DNA of 64,000 nucleotides from Bacteroidota bacterium (GTDB lineage Bacteria; Bacteroidota; Bacteroidia; Palsa-965): NCBI GenBank assembly GCA_020402865.1, contig JADBYT010000019.1, positions 132,622 to 196,621 of the forward strand, read 5' to 3'. Shown piece by piece: positions 1 to 9,906 of this stretch (position 1 is its first letter; each line of letters starts with the position of its first letter). The notes under the pieces were generated by a model. It saw only the letters and a program-made list of their open reading frames with translations, ran no database searches and was not told where the DNA came from. The position numbers and the translations under genes were made by a program.

Positions 1-621
1 CTCTCACAATCAACCTGGGGCAGGCAGTTTAATGGACTTACGTATGATGCGGCGCTGCCAAACGGTGAAGCATCAGCTTTTGCCGATGCGTATTTCTTTA
101 TCGATATGGCTGCGGGTGCAGCAATTACCACCAATGTAAACGATCGTTTTAAAATGAATGTGGGCCTTGGCGCGCATCACCTTGCTCGTCCGCGCATTAG
201 TTTTCTCGGCAGCAACGATCAGCTTTACCGCAAACTGATGGCGCATTGGTCGGCGCAAATCAGGTTGAGTGAAGGAGGTGGTACTTATTTGCTTCCGCGC
301 GTGTTGTTTGCCCGTCAGGGCCCGTCGCAGCTTATCAATCTCGGGCTGGGCATGAAATTCAAGCTCAGCGAACGTTCGCGCTACACCAATTATCAGGAGG
401 AAAAATCGTTTTCCTTTGGCGGCATGTACCGAACCGGCGATGCGCTGAGTGCGTGGGTGAGGATTGATTACGGCCCTGTGGGCGCAGCGTTGAACTATGA
501 CTTCAACGTGTCGCGGCTTACACCTGCTTCGCAGGGGCGCGGTGCAGTTGAGGCGATGGTAATTTATACCGGTATTTTTCACAATCAGAATACCCGGCTG
601 GCCTCACCATCCTTCTTCTAA
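1..621 (+). CDS. PorP/SprF-like T9SS membrane protein, N-terminus cut by window
   Basis: The reading frame is open from base 1, so only the last 206 residues are visible. The alternation of short beta-strand-like segments, a DMAAGA stretch, a following GLGAHHLARP segment and a final barrel-like strand fit the C-terminal half of the PorP/SprF family. These outer membrane proteins support type IX secretion and gliding in Bacteroidota and often sit beside surface adhesins. The partner gene would lie left of the window. The family call rests on pattern only and a different outer membrane barrel is possible. Confidence 0.72.
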   Translation, partial: LSQSTWGRQFNGLTYDAALPNGEASAFADAYFFIDMAAGAAITTNVNDRFKMNVGLGAHHLARPRISFLGSNDQLYRKLMAHWSAQIRLSEGGGTYLLPRVLFARQGPSQLINLGLGMKFKLSERSRYTNYQEEKSFSFGGMYRTGDALSAWVRIDYGPVGAALNYDFNVSRLTPASQGRGAVEAMVIYTGIFHNQNTRLASPSFF

Positions 622-632
622 GAGTTTCAAAG

Positions 633-1100
633 TCAGTGCCAGCGTATCAGCGAGTCCAATCCACGGTCGAAAATACCGTCGAAATTGCGCATGTCGCGAA
701 TACGCGCATGTTCAGTACGTATAACTGTCACGTTGGAAATGCGCAGGTTGATGCGTTCCATTACTCCCTTTTCATCAAACAAAAAAGGCACCGGATACAT
801 TTCTTCGGGCAATGTGTTAATGCTTGAAATAATAATGGTGGTATAAGTACTGTCGGGCCGTAGCTGGCGAACCCGTTCAAGCGTATTGGCCATGCAGCCT
901 TTACAGCCTTTTCCCGGCACCATGATATACACATGCCGCTGCTGTGGAATGGAGTCGGCAAACACATCATGCAGGTATTTGCGAAATACACGTGTGGGCA
1001 AACTTTCCTGAGGCGGCAATGGTTTCGGCTCGTTGCCGCCACAGGAGTGGAGTGCAATGAGTGCGGGTAAGCAAAGAAGAAAAAAGAAAAAACGACTCAA
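633..1100 (-). CDS. Lipoprotein with thioredoxin-type CxxC
   Basis: 155 residues. A hydrophobic signal ends in the lipobox ALHSC (Cys20), so it should be lipid-anchored. A Gly-Lys-Gly-Cys-Lys-Gly-Cys stretch (Cys66, Cys69) follows a short beta strand, which is where a thioredoxin-like domain carries its active pair. The rest is short for a full thioredoxin fold. Its start overlaps the stop of the upstream 374-residue gene by 4 nt, so the two are probably translated together. Role unknown; a thiol-dependent periplasmic or surface function is inferred. Confidence 0.75.
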   Translation of the reverse strand: MSRFFFFLLCLPALIALHSCGGNEPKPLPPQESLPTRVFRKYLHDVFADSIPQQRHVYIMVPGKGCKGCMANTLERVRQLRPDSTYTTIIISSINTLPEEMYPVPFLFDEKGVMERINLRISNVTVIRTEHARIRDMRNFDGIFDRGLDSLIRWH

Positions 1101-2221
1101 AGATTTTCGGGCTGAAAAATTGTGAACGTGGCCTTGGGCATGGTCAGCGACTCGTTGCGGCGCATCACCAAAATGCCTTTCGAAGTAATAAGAACCGCTG
1201 GCAGGTATTGCTTGGGATCAAAAACCACATCGCCCACCACGTTAAAGTTTTCGTCGAGCATCATGAGCGACCAGTTTTTGTCAATGCTCTGATTAATTGT
1301 GATGCTGTCTTTGCTTACATACTGCTGTGCATGATGTACAATGCGGTAATACATTTTGCGGTATGGATCGTAGTCGAGGCTCAGGTAGCGCGGTTCTTCC
1401 ACCGTGTAACGATCCACAAATGCGTAGTTTCCTGTGCTATCGTCAGGATATTCGCGCAAGGCAGTCATGTATTTGCTTTTCACGTAATGTGAAGCCACGC
1501 GTTTTCCATTTTCATACACAAACAGCGAGTCGTCGGCTCCAAAACCATGCACCACCTGCCCCAAAGAATTAATACAGCGTTGCGGATAGTAATCGCGGTA
1601 GCCGTTTCCTTCGCGATAGCTTTTGGGCCACAGGCCGCTGCTGTTTATAACGCCATTGACCGGGCTTTTCAAATCAAAAATTACTTCACCTGGTGTTTTG
1701 AAATATTCAATCCGGTCTTTGCGCGAGTTTACCGGCAGCGACTTTTGTGCACAGGTGGCATAAATTTTATTGGCGGAGTATATCATGCCTGAGCGGGGCA
1801 GGCTGATGAGTGCGTAATCAGAAACATTACCGGTTAGCTTACCGGTAACTTCCCAGCGGTTCACAATTTTACCCGAGCTGTTGAGCAGGCATATTATGCG
1901 TGAATGCGGAATAATCACAAAAATGGAATCGGGGCCGTAGGAGCTGATTCCCCAGATCCGTCTTTCTGGTGAAATAGAGTCGATAGCATTGAGCGGAACG
2001 CTGTGTTTCAGCTCGCCGTTTTCGGCATCAAAAAAGTTCAGGAATGCTGTTTCTAGCGAAAATGCGCGGATGTAGCTGCCATCAGCGGCCCAGTTGCGAA
2101 GCGTTACCAGTGTGGTATCGGCATACACACGTTCACCAACCGGCTTTAAACCGATTTCGGATTCGCGGCAGGCAGTAAGGAAAAAGAGAAACAACAACAA
2201 CGCACCGGCTGTACCTTTCAT
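1097..2221 (-). CDS. Lipoprotein, probable beta-propeller (DUF4221/6-bladed type)
   Basis: 374 residues with lipobox LTAC (Cys18). The body is beta-rich with repeated short strands and spaced aromatic and Gly residues, like the six-bladed propeller lipoproteins (DUF4221 and BF3164-like) common in Bacteroidota. It is the middle gene of a leftward operon: 16 nt follow the 176-residue lipoprotein and there is a 4-nt overlap with the CxxC lipoprotein. Substrate unknown. The propeller assignment is inference from composition and length. Confidence 0.7.
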   Translation of the reverse strand: MKGTAGALLLFLFFLTACRESEIGLKPVGERVYADTTLVTLRNWAADGSYIRAFSLETAFLNFFDAENGELKHSVPLNAIDSISPERRIWGISSYGPDSIFVIIPHSRIICLLNSSGKIVNRWEVTGKLTGNVSDYALISLPRSGMIYSANKIYATCAQKSLPVNSRKDRIEYFKTPGEVIFDLKSPVNGVINSSGLWPKSYREGNGYRDYYPQRCINSLGQVVHGFGADDSLFVYENGKRVASHYVKSKYMTALREYPDDSTGNYAFVDRYTVEEPRYLSLDYDPYRKMYYRIVHHAQQYVSKDSITINQSIDKNWSLMMLDENFNVVGDVVFDPKQYLPAVLITSKGILVMRRNESLTMPKATFTIFQPENL

Positions 2222-2237
2222 CGGTAAAGGGCGGGGC

Positions 2238-2768
2238 TTAGTGGGAGGGAATAATGTCGGAAGCAGAAATCATGATGGTGTGAATGATCTGCTCACTGCG
2301 CGGCTGTGCACCGCGTGTTACAGTACCTTTCTTCACTACCATATAAAACACATCGCCGTTCGAATTTGATTGACGAACAAGTGTTAAGTGCCCCTGTGCA
2401 AGCCCGCTGATAATTTCGGGTTTGTGATTGAACATGGGCAACTGAGCCACATTGGTACGTGCTGAAAAATAGGTTTCAAGCGTATTATTCTCGATCATAT
2501 TGTCGAGATCATTCATGCGTGAACTGGTGATGGATGTGCGTGCACAATCCGACATGGGCTCGGCGCAGTACCACTCCTGTGTGAGCGGATCTTTTACAAG
2601 TGTTAAGTTGAATTCGGTTTTGTTCAGGTCTCCCGGATTATTATTGTCATCATCTGTAGTGCGCAGAAAAGAGCCGTTTTTGCTCAAACCGTAATTGGTT
2701 TGATCTTTGGCGCAAGAAGCGATAAGCAAAAGACTTGCGGCGGCAGCGAATAAAGGGAGACGTTTCAT
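2238..2768 (-). CDS. Lipoprotein of unknown function
   Basis: 176 residues, lipobox LIASC (Cys19). An Asp/Asn-rich linker (DDDNNN) follows the signal, then a small mixed domain with CAEPMSDCAR. No family recognised. It heads the leftward operon 2768-633, and TACCTTTC, one base off TAnnTTTG, lies upstream of its start as a possible promoter box. Confidence 0.7.
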   Translation of the reverse strand: MKRLPLFAAAASLLLIASCAKDQTNYGLSKNGSFLRTTDDDNNNPGDLNKTEFNLTLVKDPLTQEWYCAEPMSDCARTSITSSRMNDLDNMIENNTLETYFSARTNVAQLPMFNHKPEIISGLAQGHLTLVRQSNSNGDVFYMVVKKGTVTRGAQPRSEQIIHTIMISASDIIPSH

Positions 2769-2884
2769 AACACGTATTGTTTTCCGAAAGGTAAGTATTA
2801 TTTCTTAATGCCACAACAGTCAGGCTCCTGTTTTACAGAGCGGGCAGTTTGGCGAATAAGTGGTTTGTTTTGGCCGGTAAGTGG

Positions 2885-4291
2885 TTACTGGCGTTCGTAG
2901 GCTCCGGCATCGGGCTGGGTGCTGCTCCGGGGCAGGTTGGCCAGATCAAACGGTACCAGAATGCCCACGGCCGGGTCGCCGATATTGAGGGCGGCTGAAG
3001 CAGCCCCCGGCCGGTAATCACGCTCACCTACGTCGGTAAAGTCCGGGTTCTGGTTAATCAGGTTAGACACAAAGCGGGTAGGATGGGAGGTTGGAATGTT
3101 TGTTTTGAGGAGGCAGTGTCTGAACCGGTACTGAAAAGGCACGTTATTGGTAGTATTTGAATCAAGAACAAGTTCGTTCTCTTTATCGCCATAAATAATG
3201 CAGTTTTCAATATCGCATTGCGTAAGCGGGCGGTTATAAATATTACCGTCTGCAGCTTCGTATCCGTTAAAAATATAAACGGTCGGTGTAGTACGGTTTG
3301 ATGCATTCCAGTAATTGGCAAATGTACTTTGTATAAAGCGGTAACGCCCGCCAAAGCCCAGCACGGCGCAGTGTTCGGCGCAGTTATACACAAGTACATT
3401 CTCGCCTTCCATCCAGGTACCGCGTGCGAAAATACCGTAAACCGACATGTTGCGGATTTCGGTATTACTGAGTTTGAGCGTGGGGTTGGCCGATGCGCCC
3501 AATGTATCGCACACAATGCCAACAATGCCGTTTTTAATTACAGCCCAGTCAATGATGTTGTTTTTGCTGCCCGAGGAGAGCCAGATATATCCCCATTGCC
3601 CCGGTTCTTCCGCATATTCGGCTTCAAGGCGGTCGCCCTGAAAGGTTACTTTACTGCCAGCTGTGCCCAATACTTCAAGTGTGGCACAGGAATCGGCCGC
3701 CAGCACGGCGTTTTTATGCAGATGTACTTTTGTGCCGGCATTAATGGTGAGTTTGCAGCAGCTCGGAATTATGGCAAAACCATAAATCACGTGTGGCTTG
3801 TCGTTGGTCCATACCTCATTGCAGTCGAGCACTTCGTTGAAGTGGAAATGCGCATCCTGCCCCACGGCATTCAGTATTACCCGCTGCACATTGCCATTGG
3901 TTACAAATACAACCGAGTCCTCCACCATCAGCGGTGAGTTGCTGTTGTTCGGATTCACAGTTACATCTACAAATACATACATACTGTCGCCCCCGCGCAG
4001 CAAAACATCACCGGTACTCACTACGGGCAGTCCGTCCACATTAATTCTGAATTGCGAGGTAGTACCTCCGGCAAGTTGAATGGATGAAATGCGCACCGCC
4101 TTACTGCTGAAATTATACACTTTAAAATTGCGTGTAGCTGAACCAACAGTGGTAAACACCGTGTCAAACACCACTGTATCGCGCGAAAATACAAGCGCAG
4201 CATCCTGATCTTCGTCCAGCTGGTCGCGCCGGCATCCGTCGATAAAAGGCAGTATAAAAATGGCAGCAAGTAAAACTCTCAGCAAATGCAT
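2885..4291 (-). CDS. Lipoprotein with right-handed beta-helix
   Basis: 468 residues from the ATG at 4291. The longer TTG start at 4300 is rejected because that TTG is part of a TATTTTTG promoter box. Lipobox IDGC (Cys20). Residues about 30-150 resemble an Ig-like/ASPM-type domain (repeated VFDTVFTTVGSATRNF-like pattern), and residues about 170-450 are a parallel beta-helix of Asn- and Gly-rich coils. Such proteins are surface or periplasmic, often polysaccharide-related or adhesive. No catalytic residues are evident. Confidence 0.8.
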   Translation of the reverse strand: MHLLRVLLAAIFILPFIDGCRRDQLDEDQDAALVFSRDTVVFDTVFTTVGSATRNFKVYNFSSKAVRISSIQLAGGTTSQFRINVDGLPVVSTGDVLLRGGDSMYVFVDVTVNPNNSNSPLMVEDSVVFVTNGNVQRVILNAVGQDAHFHFNEVLDCNEVWTNDKPHVIYGFAIIPSCCKLTINAGTKVHLHKNAVLAADSCATLEVLGTAGSKVTFQGDRLEAEYAEEPGQWGYIWLSSGSKNNIIDWAVIKNGIVGIVCDTLGASANPTLKLSNTEIRNMSVYGIFARGTWMEGENVLVYNCAEHCAVLGFGGRYRFIQSTFANYWNASNRTTPTVYIFNGYEAADGNIYNRPLTQCDIENCIIYGDKENELVLDSNTTNNVPFQYRFRHCLLKTNIPTSHPTRFVSNLINQNPDFTDVGERDYRPGAASAALNIGDPAVGILVPFDLANLPRSSTQPDAGAYERQ

Positions 4292-4297
4292 ACGCGG

Positions 4298-4305
4298 CAA
4301 AAATA
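4298..4305 (-). promoter_or_regulatory. -7 box TATTTTTG of beta-helix lipoprotein gene
   Basis: Matches the Bacteroidota TAnnTTTG box and ends only 6 nt before the ATG at 4291, so transcription probably starts at or next to the start codon. Confidence 0.55.
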
Positions 4306-4392
4306 CAGGTTCGCGCCAGAAAAACGATTTTTAACCCGGTTTATTGCCCAATGCCCCGTAAACCGGGGCAATGAGAAATTTTTATGAACAGT

Positions 4393-4423
4393 GTTGTACT
4401 TTATTGATTTTTTTCTACTTTTG
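4393..4423 (+). promoter_or_regulatory. Promoter of rpmE2
   Basis: A TTG at 4394-4396 is followed after 19 nt by TACTTTTG at 4416-4423, the Bacteroidota -33/-7 arrangement. This gives rpmE2 a leader of roughly 35 nt. Confidence 0.6.
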
Positions 4424-4462
4424 CAGTCCCATACGTGATATGGAATTATTGTTCAAAGCAAC

Positions 4463-4714
4463 ATGAAAAAAGGAATCCATCCCGAAAACTACCGCCTCGT
4501 TGTCTTCAAAGACATGTCTAACGAACAGGCATTTATGACCCGTTCAACAGCGGAAACAAAAGATACTATCGTCTGGGAAGACGGCAATGAGTATCCCCTC
4601 ATTAAGCTTGAAATTTCAAACACCTCGCATCCGTTCTACACCGGCAAAATGAAGCTGGTTGACACTGCAGGTCGTATCGATAAATTCCGCAACCGCTACC
4701 AGAAAAAAGCGTAA
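4463..4714 (+). CDS. rpmE2: 50S ribosomal protein L31 type B
   Basis: 83 residues, the usual length for type B L31. It opens with [18 protein letters not shown] and carries the characteristic TSHPFYTG segment. It contains no cysteine, so it is the zinc-independent form that can replace zinc-binding L31 when zinc is scarce. It is monocistronic, with its own promoter upstream and a strong terminator immediately downstream. Identity is clear. Confidence 0.96.
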   Translation: MKKGIHPENYRLVVFKDMSNEQAFMTRSTAETKDTIVWEDGNEYPLIKLEISNTSHPFYTGKMKLVDTAGRIDKFRNRYQKKA

Positions 4715-4735
4715 CTGCTGGATCAATACACAGAA

Positions 4736-4766
4736 ATCCCCCGGAAATTCCGGGGGATTTTTATTT
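4736..4766 (+). terminator. Rho-independent terminator of rpmE2
   Basis: A near-perfect stem built from TCCCCCGGAA and its complement is followed by GATTTTTATTT, just after the rpmE2 stop. Confidence 0.88.
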
Positions 4767-4798
4767 ATGCTTGCGCTTTTTGCTGAAATTTGTACGCT

Positions 4799-6004
4799 AT
4801 GAGCTTCCAGACCGCCTTTTTCGACGATGAATACCGCACGGCACTGCTGCCGCTGGCGGCTACCCGTCCGCTTTGCGACTTTCGTTTTGGCATTTTTACC
4901 GTGCGCGAAAAATGGGAGCGGCAGCTGACCGTTTCATCCACCACGTTTGCCGCACCGTCGCTTCAGGAACTCTGGCCGTTTGCGCCGCAGCCTGACGTGC
5001 CGCTGGTGTGGATAAACGGCCGTGTAGCACCATCAGCGCAGCTGGCGGCCGAAGTAAAGGCGCTCAAACCCGGTCAGGGCCTTATTAAAGGCGAACTGCT
5101 CATTGCCTGCCACGCAGGCACGGATCATGCCCCGCTGGTACTGGACGACAGCGACCACCTCCGCGTAAACTACGAACTCCGCGAAACCACTGCCGAAGCC
5201 ATTGTAATACGCCGCATTCACGATTTATTTACCCAAAACCGCCGCGGCCTGCAGCTTGATTTTGAGCTGATTGCCGGCAATACGTTTCAGCAGCCTGATG
5301 CCTCCTGCACGGTTATCGGCCCGCATCCGGTGCTTATGGAACCGGGCGCCAAAGCTGCAGGCTGCATTTTCAATACCACCGAAGGCCCCGTGTACATTGC
5401 CGCCGGTGCCGAAGTAATGGAAGGCTGCCTCGTGCGCGGACCCATTGCCATCTGCAGCGGCGCACAAATAAAAATGGGCGCCAGACTTTATGCCGACAGC
5501 ACCATCGGCCCTGGCTGCAAAGTGGGCGGCGAAGTGACCAACACCATTTTCTTTGCCAATGCCAACAAAGCACACGACGGCTACCTCGGCAATTCGGTTA
5601 TCGGCGAGTGGTGCAACCTGGGAGCCGACACCAATACCTCCAACCTCAAAAACAATTACGGCCCGGTAAAAGTGTATAACTACGCCATTGGCGGCGAAGA
5701 AGACACCGGCCTCATTTTCCACGGCCTCATCATGGCCGACCATGCCAAGTGCGGCATTAATACCATGTTTAACACCGGCACCGTGGTAGGCGTGGCAGCC
5801 AATGTGTTTGGCAGCGGCTTTCCCCCAAAGTTTATCCCCGATTTCAGCTGGGGCGGGGCCGATGGATTTACCGAATACAGCCTGCACAAAGCCATCGAAA
5901 CCGCCGAACGTGTGTTTGCCCGCCGCAATAAACAAGTAGAAGCACCTTTGCGCCGCCTCTTCGAAACCGTGTTTGAACGAACCGCTGCTTTACGTCGTTT
6001 CTGA
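4799..6004 (+). CDS. GlmU-like sugar nucleotidyltransferase/acyltransferase
   Basis: 401 residues from the ATG at 4799; an upstream in-frame TTG at 4790 is less likely. The first ~200 residues are the divergent nucleotidyltransferase-like part seen in Bacteroidota GlmU-family proteins. Residues about 200-360 are hexapeptide repeats of a left-handed beta-helix, including GEWCNLGADTNTSNLKNNYG, typical of GlmU acetyltransferases. It probably supplies UDP-GlcNAc or a related sugar nucleotide. The N-terminal motif of true GlmU is not obvious, so exact activity is open. Confidence 0.85.
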   Translation: MSFQTAFFDDEYRTALLPLAATRPLCDFRFGIFTVREKWERQLTVSSTTFAAPSLQELWPFAPQPDVPLVWINGRVAPSAQLAAEVKALKPGQGLIKGELLIACHAGTDHAPLVLDDSDHLRVNYELRETTAEAIVIRRIHDLFTQNRRGLQLDFELIAGNTFQQPDASCTVIGPHPVLMEPGAKAAGCIFNTTEGPVYIAAGAEVMEGCLVRGPIAICSGAQIKMGARLYADSTIGPGCKVGGEVTNTIFFANANKAHDGYLGNSVIGEWCNLGADTNTSNLKNNYGPVKVYNYAIGGEEDTGLIFHGLIMADHAKCGINTMFNTGTVVGVAANVFGSGFPPKFIPDFSWGGADGFTEYSLHKAIETAERVFARRNKQVEAPLRRLFETVFERTAALRRF

Positions 6005-6133
6005 CACAGTTATTGCCATAACGGCAGCATTTAGCCGCTGGCACAGGTATTGACCAATGTACATAGCTTTCGGGCTACACAGTCCGGGAGGGTTTTCAGT
6101 GAATATTACTGACAGTTTGACCTATATACACGA

Positions 6134-8614
6134 ATGAATCAGAATTTATTTTCTCCCGTAGGATTTGACCAGTTGTCTGACGACGATACCGAGTTTATTC
6201 CCCTGCTCAGTCCCGAAGACGAGGAGCAGATGAACAACGAATCGGTTCCCGATAGTTTACCCATTCTTCCGCTCCGCAATACCGTACTTTTTCCGGGTGT
6301 GGTAATTCCCATTACCGTAGGCCGCGAAAAATCAATCCGCCTCATACGCGAAGCCAGCAAGGGCACGCGTACCATTGGTGTTGTGTCGCAGAAAACCGAC
6401 GATAACGAAGATCCGGGCATCGAAGATTTGAATACCGTGGGCACCATGGCTTTCATTATCCGCATGCTGCGCATGCCCGATGGCAATACTACGGTTATTC
6501 TTCAGGGCCGCCGCCGTTTTGTGCTTGGCGAAGAAGTGCAGCGCGATCCGTATCTCCGTGCCACGGTTACCGCATTGCCCGAAACACGGCCTGCGGCAAC
6601 TGATCATGAGTTTCCGGCCATTATTTCCTCGGTGAAGGAAATTGCCCTGCAAATCATCAACAACAATCCGCAATTGCCAGCCGAGGCTACCATGGCCGTG
6701 CGTAATATCGAAAGCCCTGCGTTTCTCATCAACTTCATTTCATCGAACATGAATGCGGGTGTGGTGGAGAAACAGCAGATTCTGGAAATTGCCTCGCTCA
6801 AGGAACGCGCCACCAGCGTGCTTGCACTGCTCACCAAAGAGCTTCAGCTGCAGGAACTGAAAAATCAGATTCAGACCAAAGTGAAGGTGGATATTGACCG
6901 GCAGCAGCGCGAGTATTTCCTGCACCAGCAAATAAAAACCATTCAGGAAGAGCTGGGCGGAAATCCGTCGGAGCAGGAGCTGGCCGATTTGCGCGAACGC
7001 TCGGCCAAAAAAAGCTGGCCCGACCATGCTGCAGCGGCGTTCAAAAAAGAGTTTGCCAAACTCGAACGCATGAACCCGAATGCCGCTGAGTATTCGGTGC
7101 AGATGAATTACCTTGAACTTCTGCTCGATTTGCCGTGGAATGAATACACGGAAGACAAATTCGATCTGAATGAAGCCGAGAAAATTCTGCACCGCGATCA
7201 TTACGGCCTCGAGAAAGTAAAAGAACGTATTCTCGAACACCTCGCCGTAATCAAGCTGCGCGGCAATATGAAAGCGCCCATCATTTGCCTCTACGGCCCT
7301 CCCGGTGTGGGCAAAACATCGCTCGGCAAATCCATTGCCGAATCGCTGGGGCGTAAATATGTGCGCATGTCGCTGGGCGGTTTGAAAGACGAATCGGAAA
7401 TACGCGGTCACCGCAAAACATACATCGGTGCCATGCCCGGACGGATTCTGCAAAACCTTAAAAAGTCGGGCAGTTCCAATCCGGTGTTTGTGCTCGATGA
7501 GCTGGACAAAGTGGGCAACGACTGGCACGGCGATCCTTCGTCGGCCTTGCTTGAGGTACTTGATCCGGAGCAGAACCATGCGTTTTACGACAATTTCGTG
7601 GAGCTGGATTATGATTTGTCGAATGTGATGTTTATCGCCACGGCCAACTCGCTGAGCACCATTCAGCCTGCTCTGCGCGACCGGTTGGAAATAATTGAAG
7701 TATCGGGCTACACCACCGAGGAGAAGCTCGAAATTGCCCGCCGCCACCTGGTGCCCAAGCAGCTCGGCGAGCATGGGGTGAAAGAAAAGCAGTTGCAGCT
7801 GAGTCCGGCGGTGATTGAAGCCATTATTGAAAACTACACGCGCGAGTCGGGTGTGCGCGGTTTGGAAAAGCAAATTGCCCGCGTGGTGCGTTATGCGGCC
7901 AAGAATATTGCCATGGAGCGTAAATACAGCACCAAGCCTACGGTTGATGATCTTACCAAAATCCTCGGCCCGGCGCATGTAAAAGACCGCTATCAGGGCA
8001 ACGATGCCGCCGGTGTGGTTACGGGCCTTGCCTGGACATCGGTTGGCGGCGATATTCTGTTCATCGAAACCAGCCTGAGCCGCGGCAAAGGTGGCAAACT
8101 CACGCTCACCGGCAACCTGGGCGATGTAATGAAAGAATCGGCCGTTATCGCACTCGAATACCTGCGCGCCCACGCCACCGACTTCGGCATCAATCCCGAT
8201 TATTTCGACAACTGGAACGTACACATTCACGTACCCGAAGGCGCCACGCCCAAAGACGGTCCTTCGGCCGGTATCGCCATACTCACCGCGCTGGCCTCTG
8301 CCTTCACGCAACGCAAAGTGAAAAAGAGCCTCGCCATGACCGGCGAAATCACGCTCCGCGGCCGTGTACTTGCCGTTGGCGGCATCCGCGAAAAAATCCT
8401 CGCTGCCAAGCGCGCCGGTATCAAAGACATTATTCTTTGCAAAGAGAACAGGAAAGATGTGGACGAAATTCCGGCGCAGTACCTCAAAGGGTTGCATTTT
8501 CACTACGTGGAGCAAATGAGTGAAGTACTTGCGTTTTCGCTGCTGAAGGAGAAGGTTAAAAAGCCGCTTGATTTAAGCGTGGCAGCTTCGAACGGGGTAA
8601 AGGGGGGCGAGTAA
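6134..8614 (+). CDS. lon: ATP-dependent Lon protease
   Basis: 826 residues, normal for Lon. It has an N-terminal substrate-binding domain (starting near [14 protein letters not shown]), an AAA+ module with Walker A GPPGVGKT at 388-395 and Walker [10 protein letters not shown], and a C-terminal Ser-Lys protease domain with Ser711 in GPSAGIA and Lys754 in [11 protein letters not shown]. It degrades misfolded and regulatory cytoplasmic proteins. It is followed by an AT/G-rich tract and then the accessory island, so lon marks the left edge of conserved chromosome. Confidence 0.98.
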   Translation: MNQNLFSPVGFDQLSDDDTEFIPLLSPEDEEQMNNESVPDSLPILPLRNTVLFPGVVIPITVGREKSIRLIREASKGTRTIGVVSQKTDDNEDPGIEDLNTVGTMAFIIRMLRMPDGNTTVILQGRRRFVLGEEVQRDPYLRATVTALPETRPAATDHEFPAIISSVKEIALQIINNNPQLPAEATMAVRNIESPAFLINFISSNMNAGVVEKQQILEIASLKERATSVLALLTKELQLQELKNQIQTKVKVDIDRQQREYFLHQQIKTIQEELGGNPSEQELADLRERSAKKSWPDHAAAAFKKEFAKLERMNPNAAEYSVQMNYLELLLDLPWNEYTEDKFDLNEAEKILHRDHYGLEKVKERILEHLAVIKLRGNMKAPIICLYGPPGVGKTSLGKSIAESLGRKYVRMSLGGLKDESEIRGHRKTYIGAMPGRILQNLKKSGSSNPVFVLDELDKVGNDWHGDPSSALLEVLDPEQNHAFYDNFVELDYDLSNVMFIATANSLSTIQPALRDRLEIIEVSGYTTEEKLEIARRHLVPKQLGEHGVKEKQLQLSPAVIEAIIENYTRESGVRGLEKQIARVVRYAAKNIAMERKYSTKPTVDDLTKILGPAHVKDRYQGNDAAGVVTGLAWTSVGGDILFIETSLSRGKGGKLTLTGNLGDVMKESAVIALEYLRAHATDFGINPDYFDNWNVHIHVPEGATPKDGPSAGIAILTALASAFTQRKVKKSLAMTGEITLRGRVLAVGGIREKILAAKRAGIKDIILCKENRKDVDEIPAQYLKGLHFHYVEQMSEVLAFSLLKEKVKKPLDLSVAASNGVKGGE

Positions 8615-8643
8615 GTTTTTGTTGAGAAGCAATTTATTGATAT

Positions 8644-8685
8644 TCCCCCTCAGGTCATTGGTTGATTTGGGGGGGATTATTTTTA
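8644..8685 (+). terminator. Probable terminator of lon
   Basis: CCCCC at about 8645-8649 can pair with the G-run at 8669-8675, followed by ATTATTTTTAG. The loop is long and the stem is weaker than the rpmE2 terminator. Confidence 0.5.
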
Positions 8686-8871
8686 GATTATTATTATGGA
8701 TTTTGTATAGTAATATTGGAAATATATAACGGATGCGCACTATGCGTATTTTGTGTGTGGAGTAATGTATTATGCTGATTTATTGGTGATTATTGTAGTG
8801 TGGGTAGTAAGGGGGATTTGGGGGGAGTTGCGTATATTTGGGAGTTAGCGGTCATTGTAAACGACACGACA
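8686..8871 (+). other. C-poor, G/T-rich spacer with possible G-quadruplex and GTTA junction
   Basis: No convincing gene. In 8761-8820 there is one C against about twenty G, an unusual strand asymmetry. G-runs at 8802-8804, 8811-8815, 8820-8825 and 8840-8842 could form a quadruplex. GTTAGCGGTC at 8844 resembles the GTTA junctions that end the two inverted-repeat modules further right. Confidence 0.55.
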
Positions 8872-9591
8872 TTGAAAATAGTAACTTGGAATTGTAATGG
8901 AGCATTTAGGAAAAAGTTCGACAGTATTTCGGGCTTTAACGCTGACATTTACATCATCCAAGAATGTGAAAACCCTGTCGAATCAGGACACAAAGACTAC
9001 ATTAAATGGGCTGACAATTACCTGTGGACTGGCGACACTAAAAACAAAGGACTCGGCATTTTCGCAAGACCTGACTTGAAACTCGAAAAATTAAACTGGA
9101 CAAACAATTTCAAAAATCATACTGTAAAACATTTTCTGCCTTGTAAAATAAATAATGACTTTGACCTTCTTGCTGTTTGGACACACAGAAACAATTCGCC
9201 AAATTTTGGTTACATCGGACAACTTTGGAAATATATACAAGTCAACAAAGACAAATTAAATGGGACATTAATAGTGGGAGATTTTAACAGCAACACAATT
9301 TGGGACGAATGGGATAGATGGTGGAATCATTCAGACGTTGTAAATGAATTAAAGGAGCTTGACATTGAAAGTATTTACCACAAGCTGACTGGAGAATAAC
9401 AAGGTAAAGAATCCAAACCGACTTTGTATTTTCAACGCAATCTATCAAGACCTTACCACATTGACTATATTTTTGGTGCTAAAAAATTTGCAGAGAGAAC
9501 AAAAGCATTTGAAGTTGGACATGCGGACAAGTGGTTGCAACTTAGCGACCACATGCCCATCTTCTGTGAAATTGAAATGACTAAAAAATAA
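8872..9591 (+). pseudogene. Endonuclease/exonuclease/phosphatase-family nuclease, in-frame stop
   Basis: The frame starts at TTG 8872 (KIVTWNCNG) and is interrupted by TAA at 9397-9399, then continues in the same frame to 9591. All four family signatures are visible: the Asn of TWN, the Glu of IIQECE, GDFNSN, and SDHMPI. The last lies after the stop, so the 5' product would lack the catalytic His. Composition is AT-rich relative to lon. Read as a nonsense mutation in an acquired nuclease; a sequencing error or readthrough is not excluded. The N-terminal extension to GTG 8800 is unlikely because of its odd composition. Confidence 0.8.
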
Positions 9592-9906
9592 ACAACGACC
9601 CGCTAACACGGGTTTTGCGTTAGTGGGCGGACAGTGCGAATAGAAACATTTGAGCAATTAATAAACGTTGGTGCTGGCAGACAGTTTACGGTTTCAAAAG
9701 CCCACCAACGCCAAGCCCGAAACCGTTATAGCCAATAGTAGGGCGACAGTTACAATGAAAAAAAACTCTTAAAAATTACTACCCTTGAAACGGTAACCAT
9801 ATAAAAAACGAAACCCACTAGTTTGAATTGCTTCAGGGACTAATGGGAATAAGTTGACACAAATATAAAGCAAAATTTTGAAAATGCAAACAAAATCAAG
9901 CAAATA
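9592..9906. other. Non-coding stretch between the two accessory genes
   Basis: Holds the first long inverted repeat (9601-9732) and then about 170 AT-rich bases up to the Abi-family gene. No ORF with a plausible start, RNA gene or terminator was seen in the AT-rich part. Confidence 0.6.
9601..9732. repeat. attC-like imperfect inverted repeat, copy 1
   Basis: The left arm CGGGTTTTGCGTTAGTGGG (9609-9627) pairs with the right arm 9701-9719: 16 of 19 positions match the reverse complement CGGGCTTGGCGTTGGTGGG. The element spans about 132 nt, begins 9 nt after the nuclease frame ends, and finishes in ACCGTTA (9722-9728). Size, position after a gene and folded form resemble an integron attC site, but the end GTTATAG departs from the classical GTTRRRY. 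Other palindromic mobile repeats remain possible. Confidence 0.65.

Noticed and set aside
6740-8515. 591-residue frame opposite lon
   Set aside because: Antisense to a complete Lon; no domain features of its own.
8800-8871. GTG 8800 as start of the EEP nuclease
   Set aside because: The added residues fall in the G-rich spacer and across the GTTA junction; TTG 8872 begins directly at the family motif.
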